A stretch of DNA of 64,000 bases from DAOQVR01 sp035341665 (GTDB lineage Bacteria; Chloroflexota; Anaerolineae; JAAYZQ01), in contig DAOQVR010000001.1 in assembly GCA_035341665.1 (NCBI GenBank), positions 461,407 through 525,406 on the forward strand, read 5' to 3'. A model generated the notes under the pieces. It was not told the DNA's origin. It saw only the letters and a program-made list of their open reading frames with translations, and ran no database searches. Both the position numbers and the translations under genes were made by a program. Shown piece after piece: positions 10,286 through 18,616 of the stretch. Numbering within the stretch: the first letter of the stretch is position 1; each line of letters opens with the position of its first letter.

Positions 10286-10585
10286 CTATGTAAGTGTGTG
10301 AGAAAACATCGTTTCTCCCAGCACTTGCCATTTGACCATCCTTCGGTCTCCATCGATGATGTACCAGAAGTACATCGCGTAATCGGCGGGCGTCAGCTCG
10401 TCGCAGGTCGGAGGCGGAGCGGGCCAACGGAGTGCCCACCTGCCTACCGTGCCGACCCCGTACTCTTCATGCTCCGTAAGCGGCTTGTAGCCTTCCTCAA
10501 GCGGATCGATCCCCACCTCCCACGCCCCGCGCAGTGCGCGTGGGATGAGCTTGGCTACCAGCCAGTCGAGATACCATTGCGGCAT
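10286..10585 (-). CDS. Hypothetical protein, 99 residues
   Basis: The ATG at 10585 has a good ribosome site (AGGTGA, about 8 bases upstream), and the gene lies between two minus-strand terminators, so it is a separate small transcription unit or the last gene of the module. The protein is rich in Trp, Tyr and Pro, begins MPQWYLDWLVAKLIPRAL and has no signal peptide or motif that I recognise. Function unknown; position next to ssb suggests it belongs to the plasmid-like module. Confidence 0.6.
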   Translation of the reverse strand: MPQWYLDWLVAKLIPRALRGAWEVGIDPLEEGYKPLTEHEEYGVGTVGRWALRWPAPPPTCDELTPADYAMYFWYIIDGDRRMVKWQVLGETMFSHTLT

Positions 10586-10621
10586 GTTCTTTCACCTCGC
10601 TTCCTGTCTATGTTGATTGGG

Positions 10622-10652
10622 AAAAAGGTTGAGCCTCTGATTGCTCAGAGGC
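10622..10652 (-). terminator. Intrinsic terminator after ssb, minus strand
   Basis: On the minus strand an 8-bp perfect stem (GCCTCTGA/TCAGAGGC, loop of 4) is followed by TCAACC and five T. It lies 62 bp beyond the restored ssb stop at 10714. Confidence 0.75.
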
Positions 10653-10713
10653 CCTACCTTCTCGCTCCCCGGCTGCCGGCCCGTTGCGTATTCAATTGTA
10701 GTTGTGTTTCGCG

Positions 10714-11176
10714 CTAGAATGGAAGCAAATCGTCATCCTCCCCGCCCGGCGGCGGCTCGTTGATCGGCGCACCCCCGTTGCCCTCGCGCTTGCCCAGGAA
10801 TTTCACTGTGCGCGCCGTGATCTCGTAGCTGGCCCGCGCCTCGCCGTCCTGCCCCGTCCACACTCCGCGGGTTCTGGCTGCCCTCGACCGCCTCGCCGCG
10901 CAGCTCCCCTTCCACGAACACGGACGAGCCCTTGGCCACGAACTCGTTCACCGCCTCCGCCAGCTTGCGCCAGCACGAGATCCTGAACCAGGTCGTCAGC
11001 TCCCAGTTCTTGCCGTTGAGCGACTCCTTCCAGCCGCTCGGGCACTCCTGGCAGCGCTCCTTCGACACGACCTGGCGCGTGGCGACGGAAAAGTTGGTGA
11101 CGGGCGTGCCGTCGGGCGTGTAGCGCATGGTCGGGTCAGAGCCCACAAAGCCGATGATGGTCACACGATGGAACAT
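10714..11176 (-). pseudogene. ssb: Single-stranded DNA-binding protein with a frameshift
   Basis: The start ATG at 11176 follows GGAGGTGA. The OB-fold N-terminus (MFHRVTIIGFVGSDPTMRYT) and the core (WFRISCWRKLAEAVNEF.AKGSSVFVEGELRGEA) are typical of SSB. Near 10862-10868 the frame changes: skipping one base after NPR gives VWTGQDGEARASYEITARTV and a true SSB tail ending DDDLLPF and a stop at 10714. In the uncorrected frame the protein ends at 10733 with an Arg/Gly-rich tail and loses the partner-binding tip. A sequencing or assembly error is as likely as a real mutation. SSB protects single-stranded DNA during replication, which suits its place in this replication module. Confidence 0.85.
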
Positions 11177-11411
11177 GGTTTCACCTCCGAAGGTTTGATT
11201 TGTGACAGTTCGTTCCACAACTGCCGCGCACCCCGGCGCGGTAGCGCCATTTCTGCCATACGCCGGCCGCCGATGGGCAGGGTGCGCGCGGCCAGGCGCG
11301 ACGGCGCACCTCCCTCGTCCAGGGGAAAAACGGACGACAAATCCGACTCTCTTTACTCATCGTCCGGTCTCCGTCGACCGTCTCAAGACAGGCGAGATAC
11401 GCTTCATGGGT

Positions 11412-11621
11412 TCAAGGAAGCAAGCCCTGCTCGTGCGCCCGGGTGATCAACTCGGGCCGGCTGCGAGCCTCCAGCCGCTCCTTGATACGGTCCACGTGGA
11501 ACTGGACCGTTCGTGCACTAATGTCTAGCTGATTGGCAATCTCGTAGTCGGTTGCCCCCTTGGCCAGAAGTACAAGGACTTGGCGTTGTCGCTCGGTAAT
11601 GGATAGCAGTTTGTTCGGCAC
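11412..11621 (-). CDS. Small LuxR-type HTH protein
   Basis: A free-standing LuxR/GerE DNA-binding domain: LLSITERQRQVLVLLAKGAT, EIANQLDISARTVQFHVDRI, with no receiver or ligand domain. GTG at 11621 (VPNKLLS) with AGAGGGG about 11 bases upstream gives 69 residues and is the likeliest start; the frame is open back to an ATG at 11702, which would overlap the replication gene by 41 bp and add a non-homologous, basic N-terminus. Being placed between rep and ssb, it may control copy number or module expression (inference). Confidence 0.75.
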   Translation of the reverse strand: MPNKLLSITERQRQVLVLLAKGATDYEIANQLDISARTVQFHVDRIKERLEARSRPELITRAHEQGLLP

Positions 11622-11661
11622 AGTTTCGGCGATCCCCTCTCGCGTGTAAGATGATAGGCAT

Positions 11662-12993
11662 TCATTGCGTTCTTTCTCCCTCGCCTTCCTGCAGCAGAAC
11701 AATCTCCAGCTCTTCCACGGGCCGATCCAGGTGGCGGCCCAATGTGTTCTTGATGACCCGGTCGAGTCGATTCTTCAACCAGTCCGCGGCGTACGCGTGC
11801 CTCACGCCGAGGGTAGCCCGGCCGTCATCCACGCTGAGGAGCAGGGCACTCCTCAGCCAGGTATCGAATGTGGCCCTGGTCATCTGCAGCGCCAGCTCAT
11901 CCTGAGCCTTTTTCCACGCTGCCATCGTCTCAGGCGCGATGTTGTAGCGGGCCATGGCCTCCTCTGTCGGAGAGAGAACGGCCTCCATGAGCTCGCCCTC
12001 ATCCTCCTGGCGCTGCCATTCCTGCCACTGCCGTTCTCGCTCACGCGCTGCACCGTCCTTCTTCTCCGCCGGCCAGCTCGAGCCGCGCAGTTGCGTTCGG
12101 AGAAAGCCGGCTCCCAGCCTTGGGTGTGCCTCCACGTATCGCACCCAGGCCCACACAAAGTCGGGATCGCGGGCAGCCACTCCGCGGACCTCGGCCCATG
12201 CATCATCTCCTGACCAGCCCAGATCCCTGAGAGCCCGCCCCAGATCGTCGGGCAGGGCATCGGCAAGCTCTGCCGTTCCGCTCGACGCGTGCTCGTCCAC
12301 GTCGCCAGACCCGTTGTTGCCCGCGATCGTAACAGGATCTGGAAGAGGAGCCTGCGGCGCCGGACCCGAGCGAGTTGGTGCCGCCGGCGGCGGTGGGGGC
12401 TCGGTGTGGCGCTGCAGGATGTGGAGCAGCAGGCCGGGAAGATTGTGGATGCCCGGGCGCTTTAGCAGGTTATCCCCCCAGGCGCGAACCAGGTCCGGCG
12501 TGACGTGGGGCAGAGCAGCCACCTGACGGGCCAGGGGCTCCAGAATGTTCACGCCAAACTCGGCCAGGGCCTTGTGGGTCTCGTTGGCCACTTCGGGCGC
12601 CAGCGGCACCTGGCCGGCCGGCACCGCACTGGCAGGCTCATCGGCCGATTCAAAGAAATCCTTCACGCTGGTCACGTTGCCCGGCCAGACGGGAAAAAAG
12701 ATCATGCGCGTCTGAACCCCTTTCTCTTCTTCCCACGCCAGCAGGCCTCGCTCACCAAGCTCACCGATGTGTCGCCACATGTTGCGAACGCTCAGGTTGC
12801 AGATCACGGCCAGTTCATAGACGGTCAGCGCCGGTGTTTTTTCATACGACCGCTCGGTTTCTTCCTCCTTTTGCCAGGCCAGCCCCACGATACGAGCGTA
12901 GGTCCGGTACAGGTGGTCTGGCAGGTCCGGGTCGTAGAGGAACGACGCAGCGGCGATGGCGAACTTGGGTGGCACCAACGATTTCTGCTTCAT
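11662..12993 (-). CDS. Plasmid-type replication initiator with C-terminal DnaA-N domain
   Basis: 443 residues. The N-terminal third (FAIAAASFLYDPDLPDHLYR; LTVYELAVICNLSVRNMWRHIGEL) is a winged-helix domain like that of plasmid replication or phage initiator proteins. The middle is Pro/Ala-rich and variable. The last 95 residues (QMTRATFDTWLR ... AADWLKNRLDRVIKNTL) match the DnaA N-terminal domain, which in DnaA recruits helicase and partner proteins. The protein is thus likely to bind the iterons 400 bp upstream and bring in the replication machinery. Its ATG overlaps the stop of the upstream gene (ATGA), so the two are translationally coupled. A SD-like AGGTGG precedes the start. Confidence 0.7.
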   Translation of the reverse strand: MKQKSLVPPKFAIAAASFLYDPDLPDHLYRTYARIVGLAWQKEEETERSYEKTPALTVYELAVICNLSVRNMWRHIGELGERGLLAWEEEKGVQTRMIFFPVWPGNVTSVKDFFESADEPASAVPAGQVPLAPEVANETHKALAEFGVNILEPLARQVAALPHVTPDLVRAWGDNLLKRPGIHNLPGLLLHILQRHTEPPPPPAAPTRSGPAPQAPLPDPVTIAGNNGSGDVDEHASSGTAELADALPDDLGRALRDLGWSGDDAWAEVRGVAARDPDFVWAWVRYVEAHPRLGAGFLRTQLRGSSWPAEKKDGAARERERQWQEWQRQEDEGELMEAVLSPTEEAMARYNIAPETMAAWKKAQDELALQMTRATFDTWLRSALLLSVDDGRATLGVRHAYAADWLKNRLDRVIKNTLGRHLDRPVEELEIVLLQEGEGERTQ

Positions 12994-13325
12994 GGAGCCA
13001 CCTCGGCACCAGGCAGCTCCAGCTCCAACTGTACCAGTCGTGGATGGGCGATCCGCAGCTCGATGAGCGCATCGACGAGCTCCATGACGTGCCGGTCCAG
13101 ATCCCGGCTGTGTCGAACCACGTAGAACGGCTGACTGCGGGTATCCTCCGGGTGCTGCTCCTTTCGCGGCGCTGCACCGCCATCTAGCGACGCCAGCAGC
13201 CAGGCCAGGCGCTGGCCGAGGGGTGTGGCTTCCACCAGGATGTCCTGGCCTGCATCTTCCCGATGCCGGATCGCCACGCGCGTCCCGCCCACCGACTGCA
13301 ACGAACGGATCTTGTCGTCTGTCAT
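12990..13325 (-). CDS. Hypothetical protein upstream of the replication initiator
   Basis: 111 residues from ATG 13325, preceded by AAAGGGAGAAAG. The frame is open upstream into the iterons, but that part is only the translated 24-bp repeat. The protein is charged and helical (DRHVMELVDALIELRIAHPR) with no motif that I can name. It is the first gene after the iteron block and is coupled to the replication initiator by a 4-base overlap, so an accessory role in replication or its control is plausible. Confidence 0.6.
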   Translation of the reverse strand: MTDDKIRSLQSVGGTRVAIRHREDAGQDILVEATPLGQRLAWLLASLDGGAAPRKEQHPEDTRSQPFYVVRHSRDLDRHVMELVDALIELRIAHPRLVQLELELPGAEVAP

Positions 13326-13383
13326 CTCTTTCTCCCTTTGCGATTCAAGCGTAGCCGATGCGCCCGTAGCGCTTGTCTGGCGC

Positions 13384-13762
13384 AGTGTGACACGGCTGTC
13401 ACAGTCAGCTATGACGCCGATGGCACAGCCAGGTATGACACGGATGTCATAGCCAGGTATGACACCGATGGCACAGCCAGGTGTGACACGGCTGTCATAG
13501 CCAGGTATGACGTGCGTGCCGCAGCCAGCTATGACACGCATGTCACAGTTGCTGCTGCAAGCATGATGCTTGTTGTTGATTCCGATCCTGAATCATCAAC
13601 AACAAAACAGCAGCATTATTAGGGCTCAGCTATGACACGGATGTCACAGTATGACACGCGTGTCATAGTCGTGGACATCGGTGTCACAGCCAGGTATGAC
13701 ACAGGCGTCATAGCCGGGTATGACACGGATGTCACAGCCAGGTGTGACACCGATGTCATAGC
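13384..13762. repeat. Two blocks of 24-bp palindromic iterons (candidate origin or centromere)
   Basis: Block 1 (13384-13548) holds seven and block 2 (13631-13762) about six contiguous 24-bp units. Each unit carries TATGACAC-GG-TGTCATAG or a variant, itself an imperfect palindrome (TGACA...TGTCA), joined by CCAGG or CCAGC. Unit length is constant except at the middle of block 2. Such arrays bind plasmid initiators or ParR proteins. They lie between the replication operon and the parR-like gene, so either or both may use them. Because 24 is a multiple of three, false open frames with 8-residue repeats cross the block on both strands. Confidence 0.85.
13551..13614. other. Nested inverted repeats between the iteron blocks
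   Basis: The AT-richer spacer between the iteron blocks contains GCTGCTG (13551) paired with CAGCAGC (13608), a palindrome CAAGCAT-G-ATGCTTG (13558-13572), and an 11-bp inverted repeat TTGTTGTTGAT / ATCAACAACAA (13570-13580, 13595-13605). The layout resembles the unwinding or strand-initiation region of an iteron origin. No T tract suggests a terminator. Confidence 0.6.
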
Positions 13763-14211
13763 TCGATGCCTCAACGATTGGAAAGCGCTGTTACTCGATC
13801 TCGCTGCTCCTTTCTACGCCATTGGGCACACCGGTCCTCCTGGACGACCTGCCTCGCCGGGCCAACGCCGGACACGGCCGGCGCGGGGCGCTCACAACAG
13901 TAGCGGAGCGGCCCAAACAGTAGCTGGGTTCACCCCACGCCACCCGGTCGGGAATCAGCCCGCCCAGACAGGCAGCCAGAGAGCCGGTGCGCGAGATCGC
14001 GTAGGGCGGCCCGCTGCAGGGGGATCCTTTCAATACCGGCCGATTCTTCTGCAGCGGGTAGGCCCTCGGCCACGCCGGTGATCGGCGTGTTAGCCAGGCA
14101 TGTCGCCCCGACGTCGGGGTCCCGGCCACCGACCTCACGTTGCCCGATTCTGGCGTTCGATTAGTCTGTCGGTGACACCTCCGTCACGCTCACGTCAATC
14201 CATCCCTCGAT
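13763..14211. other. Non-coding stretch between iterons and parR-like gene
   Basis: No frame here has convincing protein character on either strand. Short palindromes are present: CACGCCG-5-CGGCGTG (14071-14089), CCCCGACGTCGGGG (14106-14119), and a lone GTGAC-6-GTCAC near 14172 that resembles an iteron core. An AACAGTAGC repeat occurs twice near 13890-13925. Confidence 0.4.
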
Positions 14212-14571
14212 TCAGCGCTCACGCAAAACCAGCGCCTCTCCCAGGGCATCCAGCAGCTCTTCGGACTCGTCGTCCTCTGTGGATGGCGAGCTGGGAGCCG
14301 CAACCATCTGTCCCTGCAAGCGGCTCAACGCCGTCTCGACCGCAGCCTCAACGACGCGGCGCATTTCCGACAGGTCTATAGCCGGCGAACCGCCGGCGGG
14401 CGATCCGCTTCCAATGCCACGCAGCAATGCCTCCTTCACCGCCTGGCTCTTGAGTCCGTAGGCCCGGTCGTCGAGCTGCTCCAGCCAGTGGAGCAGCTCG
14501 TCATCCTGTCCCGGGTAAAGCCGGATGTGCAATTGGACCTCCACCTTGCGCCGTTTCGACCTTCGCGGCAT
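14212..14571 (-). CDS. ParR-like ribbon-helix-helix partition adaptor
   Basis: 119 residues from ATG 14571, preceded by GGAGGC. The N-terminus (VEVQLHIRLYPGQDDELLHWLEQL) followed by SQAVKEALLRGI has the beta-strand plus two-helix layout of ParR/RHH adaptors. The C-terminal half is acidic and probably flexible, ending in DDESEELLDALGEALVLRER, which could contact the filament. It follows the ParM-like gene on the same strand with a perfect inverted repeat between them, the usual order for a type II partition operon. Binding to the iterons at 13384-13762 is a reasonable inference. Confidence 0.65.
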   Translation of the reverse strand: MPRRSKRRKVEVQLHIRLYPGQDDELLHWLEQLDDRAYGLKSQAVKEALLRGIGSGSPAGGSPAIDLSEMRRVVEAAVETALSRLQGQMVAAPSSPSTEDDESEELLDALGEALVLRER

Positions 14572-14592
14572 GTGAAAAGCCTCCTTCCGCGA

Positions 14593-14624
14593 GATGGTAG
14601 CACCCGTTACCAGGTGCTACCATC
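14593..14624. promoter_or_regulatory. Perfect 12-bp inverted repeat between parM-like and parR-like genes
   Basis: GATGGTAGCACC and GGTGCTACCATC are exact reverse complements with an 8-base spacer, and a further half-site TGCTACCA follows at 14625. It lies just upstream of the parR-like ribosome site. It could be an operator for the RHH protein or an mRNA hairpin that changes the parM:parR ratio; there is no T tract. Confidence 0.55.
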
Positions 14625-14636
14625 TGCTACCACGTC

Positions 14637-15704
14637 TCAGGACCGGAAGGCACGCATCGCATAGCGGGCCAGCCCCAGGGCATTGGCAGTCACCGGCTCG
14701 GGCAGCACCACGCCGTGGGGATACTGCTCCAGCAGCACCTTGCGCAGCGCCTCAGCCCCGCCGCCCGTGAAGAGCAGGTGCGGAAACTGGCGCCCGTTGC
14801 CCCACCGGCGCTCTACGTAGCTCACGACAGCCGCGGCGGTGGCGTCCATGGCCTGCTGCACCAGTTGGCTCAGGTCGACCTCTCCTTCGGCGGTGTAGAG
14901 TGTGGGGCGCCTGGCCCGCAGTAGCGCGTCCGCCTCGTGCAGCGAGAGGGCCAGGCCGTGGCTGCTTCGCACCGCGGTCAGAATCAGCTCGGCCGAGCGG
15001 CGCATTCCCGCCGTGTCGCCGCCGGTAAATCGCCCGATCACTTCCCCACCCTGCACCGTGAACAGATCGAGGGTGTTGTAGCCAATGTCGCACACCGCAA
15101 TGGGTGCCTTGAGGTCGGGCCTGGCCCGCGTCCACCGGCCCCGGTCGTTCAGTCCCCAGGCAAAGACTGCACCCGCCGGCTGGGCCATGACCTGCACGTC
15201 GTCGACGGCAAGCTCGACCTCGCACCCGCTGCCGCTGCCGGCAGAGATGACCTGGTAGGTGTGTGTGCCGATCATCCAGCGCCGCAGCGCTCGCAGCGTG
15301 GACTGCGCCTGCTGCCTATCGGCCATCACCTCGACCGGCAGGCCGGCCATGACGTTGAGGTGATGCCGGCCGTCGCCCAGCAGGCGAAAGACGACGTCGT
15401 AGAACAGCGCCCGCAGCTCCGGGCCATCGCTGAGCCGCAAAAAGTCCATGCGCTCCACCGGCCTGGCGTAGCGCGCCACCCCCTCGCCCACCAGGTAGGT
15501 CACGCCTTGCGAGGTCACCTCGTCGGGCTGGGCGCGGCGGCTGCGCCGGCCCATGCTGCCCAGGGACAGCAGCCCGAGGTCGGTCTCGCCGACGCCGACC
15601 ACCGAGGGCACGGAGGCAATCCGGGTACCCGCCGTGTCGACGAGCGCAGCTTTGAATCCTCCAAAGCCGGGGTCCAAACCAAGATTGCGTGTCGTTTCTT
15701 CCAT
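14637..15704 (-). CDS. parM: ParM/Alp-like actin-family partition ATPase
   Basis: 355 residues from ATG 15704 (AAGGAG about 10 bases upstream; the frame is open a little further). Phosphate-1 motif LGLDPGFGGFKAAL at the N-terminus, phosphate-2-like VCDIGYNTLDLF in the middle and adenosine motif LLFTGGGAEALRK near the end are the actin-fold ATPase signatures of plasmid-segregation proteins and their archaeal relatives. With the RHH gene and iterons it should form a filament-based partition system. It follows the DnaC-like gene by 41 bp, hence one operon. The symbol is by function rather than close similarity. Confidence 0.8.
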   Translation of the reverse strand: MEETTRNLGLDPGFGGFKAALVDTAGTRIASVPSVVGVGETDLGLLSLGSMGRRSRRAQPDEVTSQGVTYLVGEGVARYARPVERMDFLRLSDGPELRALFYDVVFRLLGDGRHHLNVMAGLPVEVMADRQQAQSTLRALRRWMIGTHTYQVISAGSGSGCEVELAVDDVQVMAQPAGAVFAWGLNDRGRWTRARPDLKAPIAVCDIGYNTLDLFTVQGGEVIGRFTGGDTAGMRRSAELILTAVRSSHGLALSLHEADALLRARRPTLYTAEGEVDLSQLVQQAMDATAAAVVSYVERRWGNGRQFPHLLFTGGGAEALRKVLLEQYPHGVVLPEPVTANALGLARYAMRAFRS

Positions 15705-15745
15705 GGTTTCCCTTTCTCCTTGCAAATGTTGGTCATCTCACACCA

Positions 15746-17101
15746 CTACCCGCCGCCGCGCCGGCGGCCCTCTCCATAGCCCGGCGCGAGGATGGCAAAG
15801 ACGGTGCAGCGGCCCACGTCCAGCAGGCGAGACCGGAGACGCGGGTCCAGCTCCTCTACCGGCTGAGCCGTGGTCACGACCGTCGGCAGCCGGGCGTTGT
15901 AGCGGTAATTGAACAACTGGTAGAGCTTTTCGCGCGCCCAGGGGCTGGCGTGCTCGGCGCCGAGATCGTCGAGCACCAGCAGTGGGGCCGTGCGCACCTC
16001 CTCGAATCGCCGGGCAAAGTGCACCGGCGTCGCCGGGTCAAAGGCGGCGCGCAGATAATCGAGCAGGTCGGGCACGATGGTCAGGAGCACCGGCTGCCCC
16101 AGAGCGGCGCGCCGGTTGGCGATGGCGGCCGCCAGGTGGGTCTTGCCGCAGCCATAGCCACCGACCAGGACCAGCCAGCCGTCGGGGCGCTCGGCATAGT
16201 CTCGGCACACGTCGAACGCCCGCTTGAGGTTCGCCGCCTCCTTCGGCGGCAGTTCACCCTGGCGCAGATCGAAGCGGTCGAAGGTCAGGTCCTGCATCAG
16301 GGCCAGGCTGGACAGCGGCGACTGGTGCAGGCCGCTGCCGCTGAGGCGAAAGTCGGGTGCCAGGATGGTCACGATCGTGGCCAAGCCTGGGTCGACCATC
16401 CGGGAGCGCAGGCGTGGATCGATCTCATCCAGGCCATGGTTCGAGGTGATGACGGTCGGCAGGCTGGCGTTGTAGCGATGGTTGAGGATCTGGAACAGCT
16501 TTTCCTGTGCCCAGGGCGTGCTGCTCTGGGCGCCGAGATCGTCCAGGACCAGCAGCGGTGCGTTGCGGATCTCTTCGAAGCGCTGATCGTAGCCGACGGG
16601 GCTGTCGGGTCTAAAGGTCGCCCGCAGGTGGTCGAGCAGGTCGGGCACGACGACGAACAGCACCGGCTGTCCCTGCTCGATGAGCCGGTTGGCGATGGCC
16701 GCCGCCAGGTGGGTCTTGCCGCAGCCGTAACCGCCGAGTAGGATGAGCCAGCCGGCCGGCTGCTCGGCGTACTCGCGGGCCAGGTCAGAGGCCAGGCGCA
16801 GGCCGGCTGCCTGCTCCAGCGGCAGGCCGTAGCCGTCGGGCACGAACGACGCGAAGGTCATGCCCGTCAGGCGCGCCTGCTGATCCAGGCAGCTCAGAGC
16901 GCGCAGCCGATCCAGCCGCCGCCGCTCGAACTCGGTCTCTTTGCAGCGGCACGGAAAGAGCTGTCCAAAGCGAGGGTGGCCCGGCGGAACGTCGTCCCGC
17001 ACAAAGCCCAGGCCACCGCACAGGGGGCACTCACCGCTGCCGCGCTCAGCCGTTTTCACGTGTGCGTCCACGATTGTTATGTGTTCGTCTACTGCTGTCA
17101 T
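15746..17101 (-). CDS. Tandem DnaC/IstB-like ATPase (two AAA+ domains in one chain)
   Basis: 451 residues from ATG 17101 (GGGAGG upstream). The N-terminus has a zinc-finger-like CPLCGGLGF ... PCRCKE segment typical of DnaC-like helicase loaders. Two AAA+ modules follow, each with the same P-loop GGYGCGKTHLAAAIANR, a Walker B (PLLVLDDLGA) and an arginine segment (DPRLRSR). Helicase loaders normally have one such domain of about 250 residues; here the second is an internal duplication lacking the zinc finger. Both P-loops and both Walker B motifs are intact. Placed between parM and the S24-like gene it probably loads the replicative helicase at the iteron origin. Two fused genes or a duplication are both possible origins. 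Confidence 0.8.
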   Translation of the reverse strand: MTAVDEHITIVDAHVKTAERGSGECPLCGGLGFVRDDVPPGHPRFGQLFPCRCKETEFERRRLDRLRALSCLDQQARLTGMTFASFVPDGYGLPLEQAAGLRLASDLAREYAEQPAGWLILLGGYGCGKTHLAAAIANRLIEQGQPVLFVVVPDLLDHLRATFRPDSPVGYDQRFEEIRNAPLLVLDDLGAQSSTPWAQEKLFQILNHRYNASLPTVITSNHGLDEIDPRLRSRMVDPGLATIVTILAPDFRLSGSGLHQSPLSSLALMQDLTFDRFDLRQGELPPKEAANLKRAFDVCRDYAERPDGWLVLVGGYGCGKTHLAAAIANRRAALGQPVLLTIVPDLLDYLRAAFDPATPVHFARRFEEVRTAPLLVLDDLGAEHASPWAREKLYQLFNYRYNARLPTVVTTAQPVEELDPRLRSRLLDVGRCTVFAILAPGYGEGRRRGGG

Positions 17102-17275
17102 CTTTTCCTCCCGCCGGGCAGGGAGCCCGGAGACTCCCTGCCCGGGTGCAAAGGGAGAAAGGGACCCGGTGTGCCTGCACCGGGTTCCGGGACGGACACC
17201 CAGGGACATCACGCCAGGCATCCGCCCCCGAACCAGGTCCAGTGACTGGGAACGGCGAAGCACGACGGGACAGAT

Positions 17276-17701
17276 TCAGCCTGTGCCATGCCTCGTGCCT
17301 TTTTCTGCCCGAGCTCCTGCGTGCTCGTTCTGTCTCGTACATTCCGCAGCAGCCGCCATCAGGCGCAGGTCGACGGGGAAAGAGTAGGATCCGCGGCGGG
17401 TCTCGATCCCCCGCGCCTGGAGCCAGCCGACAATCTGCTGGTAGGCGGCCTCGGTCCGGCCAGGGACATCCTTGTCGGACATGACGCTGTCATAGATACG
17501 CTGCTGGCTGCCGGTGACTACCCACGCATAGCGTATCTCGCCGTCAACACGCGCCGAGGCCATCACCCCAAAGCGGTCGAGGCGGATGCCGGACTCGCCG
17601 GGAGCACCCGGCAAGTGCAAGGTTTCCACGCGTACTCGGTGGACCCCATCCTGCTCGAGGTCCGCTACCAATTCCTCCAATGTGCCAAAGCCTGCATACA
17701 T
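17276..17701 (-). CDS. Hypothetical protein, 141 residues
   Basis: ATG at 17701 (MYAGFGTLEELV) with AGAGGTGA upstream, nested in the stop region of the S24-like gene (stop 17706), so translation is probably coupled. The protein has alternating beta-strands (RVRVETLHLP, IRYAWVVTGSQQRIYD) and a helical part (AAYQQIVGWLQARGIETRRG) but no recognised motif. A 175-bp gap separates it from the DnaC-like gene. Function unknown. Confidence 0.6.
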   Translation of the reverse strand: MYAGFGTLEELVADLEQDGVHRVRVETLHLPGAPGESGIRLDRFGVMASARVDGEIRYAWVVTGSQQRIYDSVMSDKDVPGRTEAAYQQIVGWLQARGIETRRGSYSFPVDLRLMAAAAECTRQNEHAGARAEKGTRHGTG

Positions 17702-17705
17702 CAGA

Positions 17706-18437
17706 TCACCTCTCACGATTCCACCCGCTCGGCCGCGGGGAGTGAGCGCGGCGGTTCCCGTCGCCGGACTCGGCGTCGATCGTGTGTGGGCCTGTCGGAT
17801 GCCGCGACGCGCCCGGCAGCTGCGCCGGCGCGGCGACGCCAAAGGCCACACCCACCGCCCGCAGCGCATCGACAAAACCTTTCTGGTAGGCGTCGGCTGC
17901 TTCCGGGTTGAGCGGGGGCGTCGCGTCGATCGACGAGCTCATCGTCTCGTCGGCTGCTGCGACGCGAAGCGTGCGCTTGACGTCGTCCGCCAACCAGAGA
18001 TCCAATCCAGCATACACGGTGCCGGCGAGCAGCTTGGGGTTAAAGCTGCCGCCGCGCTGCACGAGGCGCACGCGATCGGCCAACAAGGCCACACGTTCGC
18101 TTCGCTCAGTGCAGGCCTGGCTGCTGGTCAGGGTCACCTCACCTGTGTTGCTGGAAAGGGTCGCCGGCGCGCCGTGCGACCCTGTGCAGGACCAGCGGTT
18201 CAGCACGACGGCCGCCCGCTCCTCTCCCGGCCACTGCACCAAAAAGACAGCGACCTCGCCCCGTGTCGGGGCAAACCGCTCCACGGGTAGCAACCGCCAG
18301 GCGGCGAGCACGACGTCGCCATCCTGGATCGTTGGACTCAGGCAGTTGCCACGGACCCGGAAGAAGGCCAGGTTGTCCACCCGGCTCCGCGGGCCGGCGA
18401 GTCCCGCCACGTCGACCAAGTCGTCTACTCTGTGCAT
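17706..18437 (-). CDS. S24/LexA-like protein with altered catalytic residue
   Basis: 243 residues from ATG 18437 (AAGGAGGA upstream). Residues 24-45 (FFRVRGNCLSPTIQDGDVVL) match the S24 signature V-x-G-(D/N)-S-M-x-P...DGD-x-V, but position 32 is Cys in place of the catalytic Ser. No clear catalytic Lys segment follows. There is no N-terminal HTH, unlike LexA or CI. The C-terminal 60 residues are low-complexity. It may be a Cys-variant or inactive peptidase fold used as a sensor or regulator of the plasmid-like module. Confidence 0.6.
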   Translation of the reverse strand: MHRVDDLVDVAGLAGPRSRVDNLAFFRVRGNCLSPTIQDGDVVLAAWRLLPVERFAPTRGEVAVFLVQWPGEERAAVVLNRWSCTGSHGAPATLSSNTGEVTLTSSQACTERSERVALLADRVRLVQRGGSFNPKLLAGTVYAGLDLWLADDVKRTLRVAAADETMSSSIDATPPLNPEAADAYQKGFVDALRAVGVAFGVAAPAQLPGASRHPTGPHTIDAESGDGNRRAHSPRPSGWNRER

Positions 18438-18616
18438 TACTCGTCCTCCTTTTGGGGAGCCTTCTCCCCGCCTCATCTCCACTCGTCCTCGTCCAACGAC
18501 GCAGGCGTGCCCTGCCCGAACTCGGTCGGCGCCGGGAGCCACCATACGCCCTGGGTCGGCAGGAGCAGGGGTATGGCATAGCCGCCTCCATGAACCCTCT
18601 GTCCTCGTTTTGGGTC

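Noticed and set aside
13384..13762. CRISPR array
   Set aside because: Units of 24 bp are contiguous and differ from each other by single bases; there are no unique spacers and no cas genes.
13263..14081. Plus- and minus-strand open frames crossing the iterons with 8-residue repeats
   Set aside because: The frames stay open only because the repeat length is a multiple of three; no ribosome site and no protein character outside the repeats.
14937..15779. Plus-strand frame of 280 codons opposite parM
   Set aside because: Arg/Gly/His-rich translation typical of the antisense of a G+C-rich gene; parM has clear motifs on the other strand.
15689..16741. Plus-strand frame of 350 codons opposite the DnaC-like gene
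   Set aside because: Antisense shadow; it even shows an internal repeat because it mirrors the two AAA+ domains.
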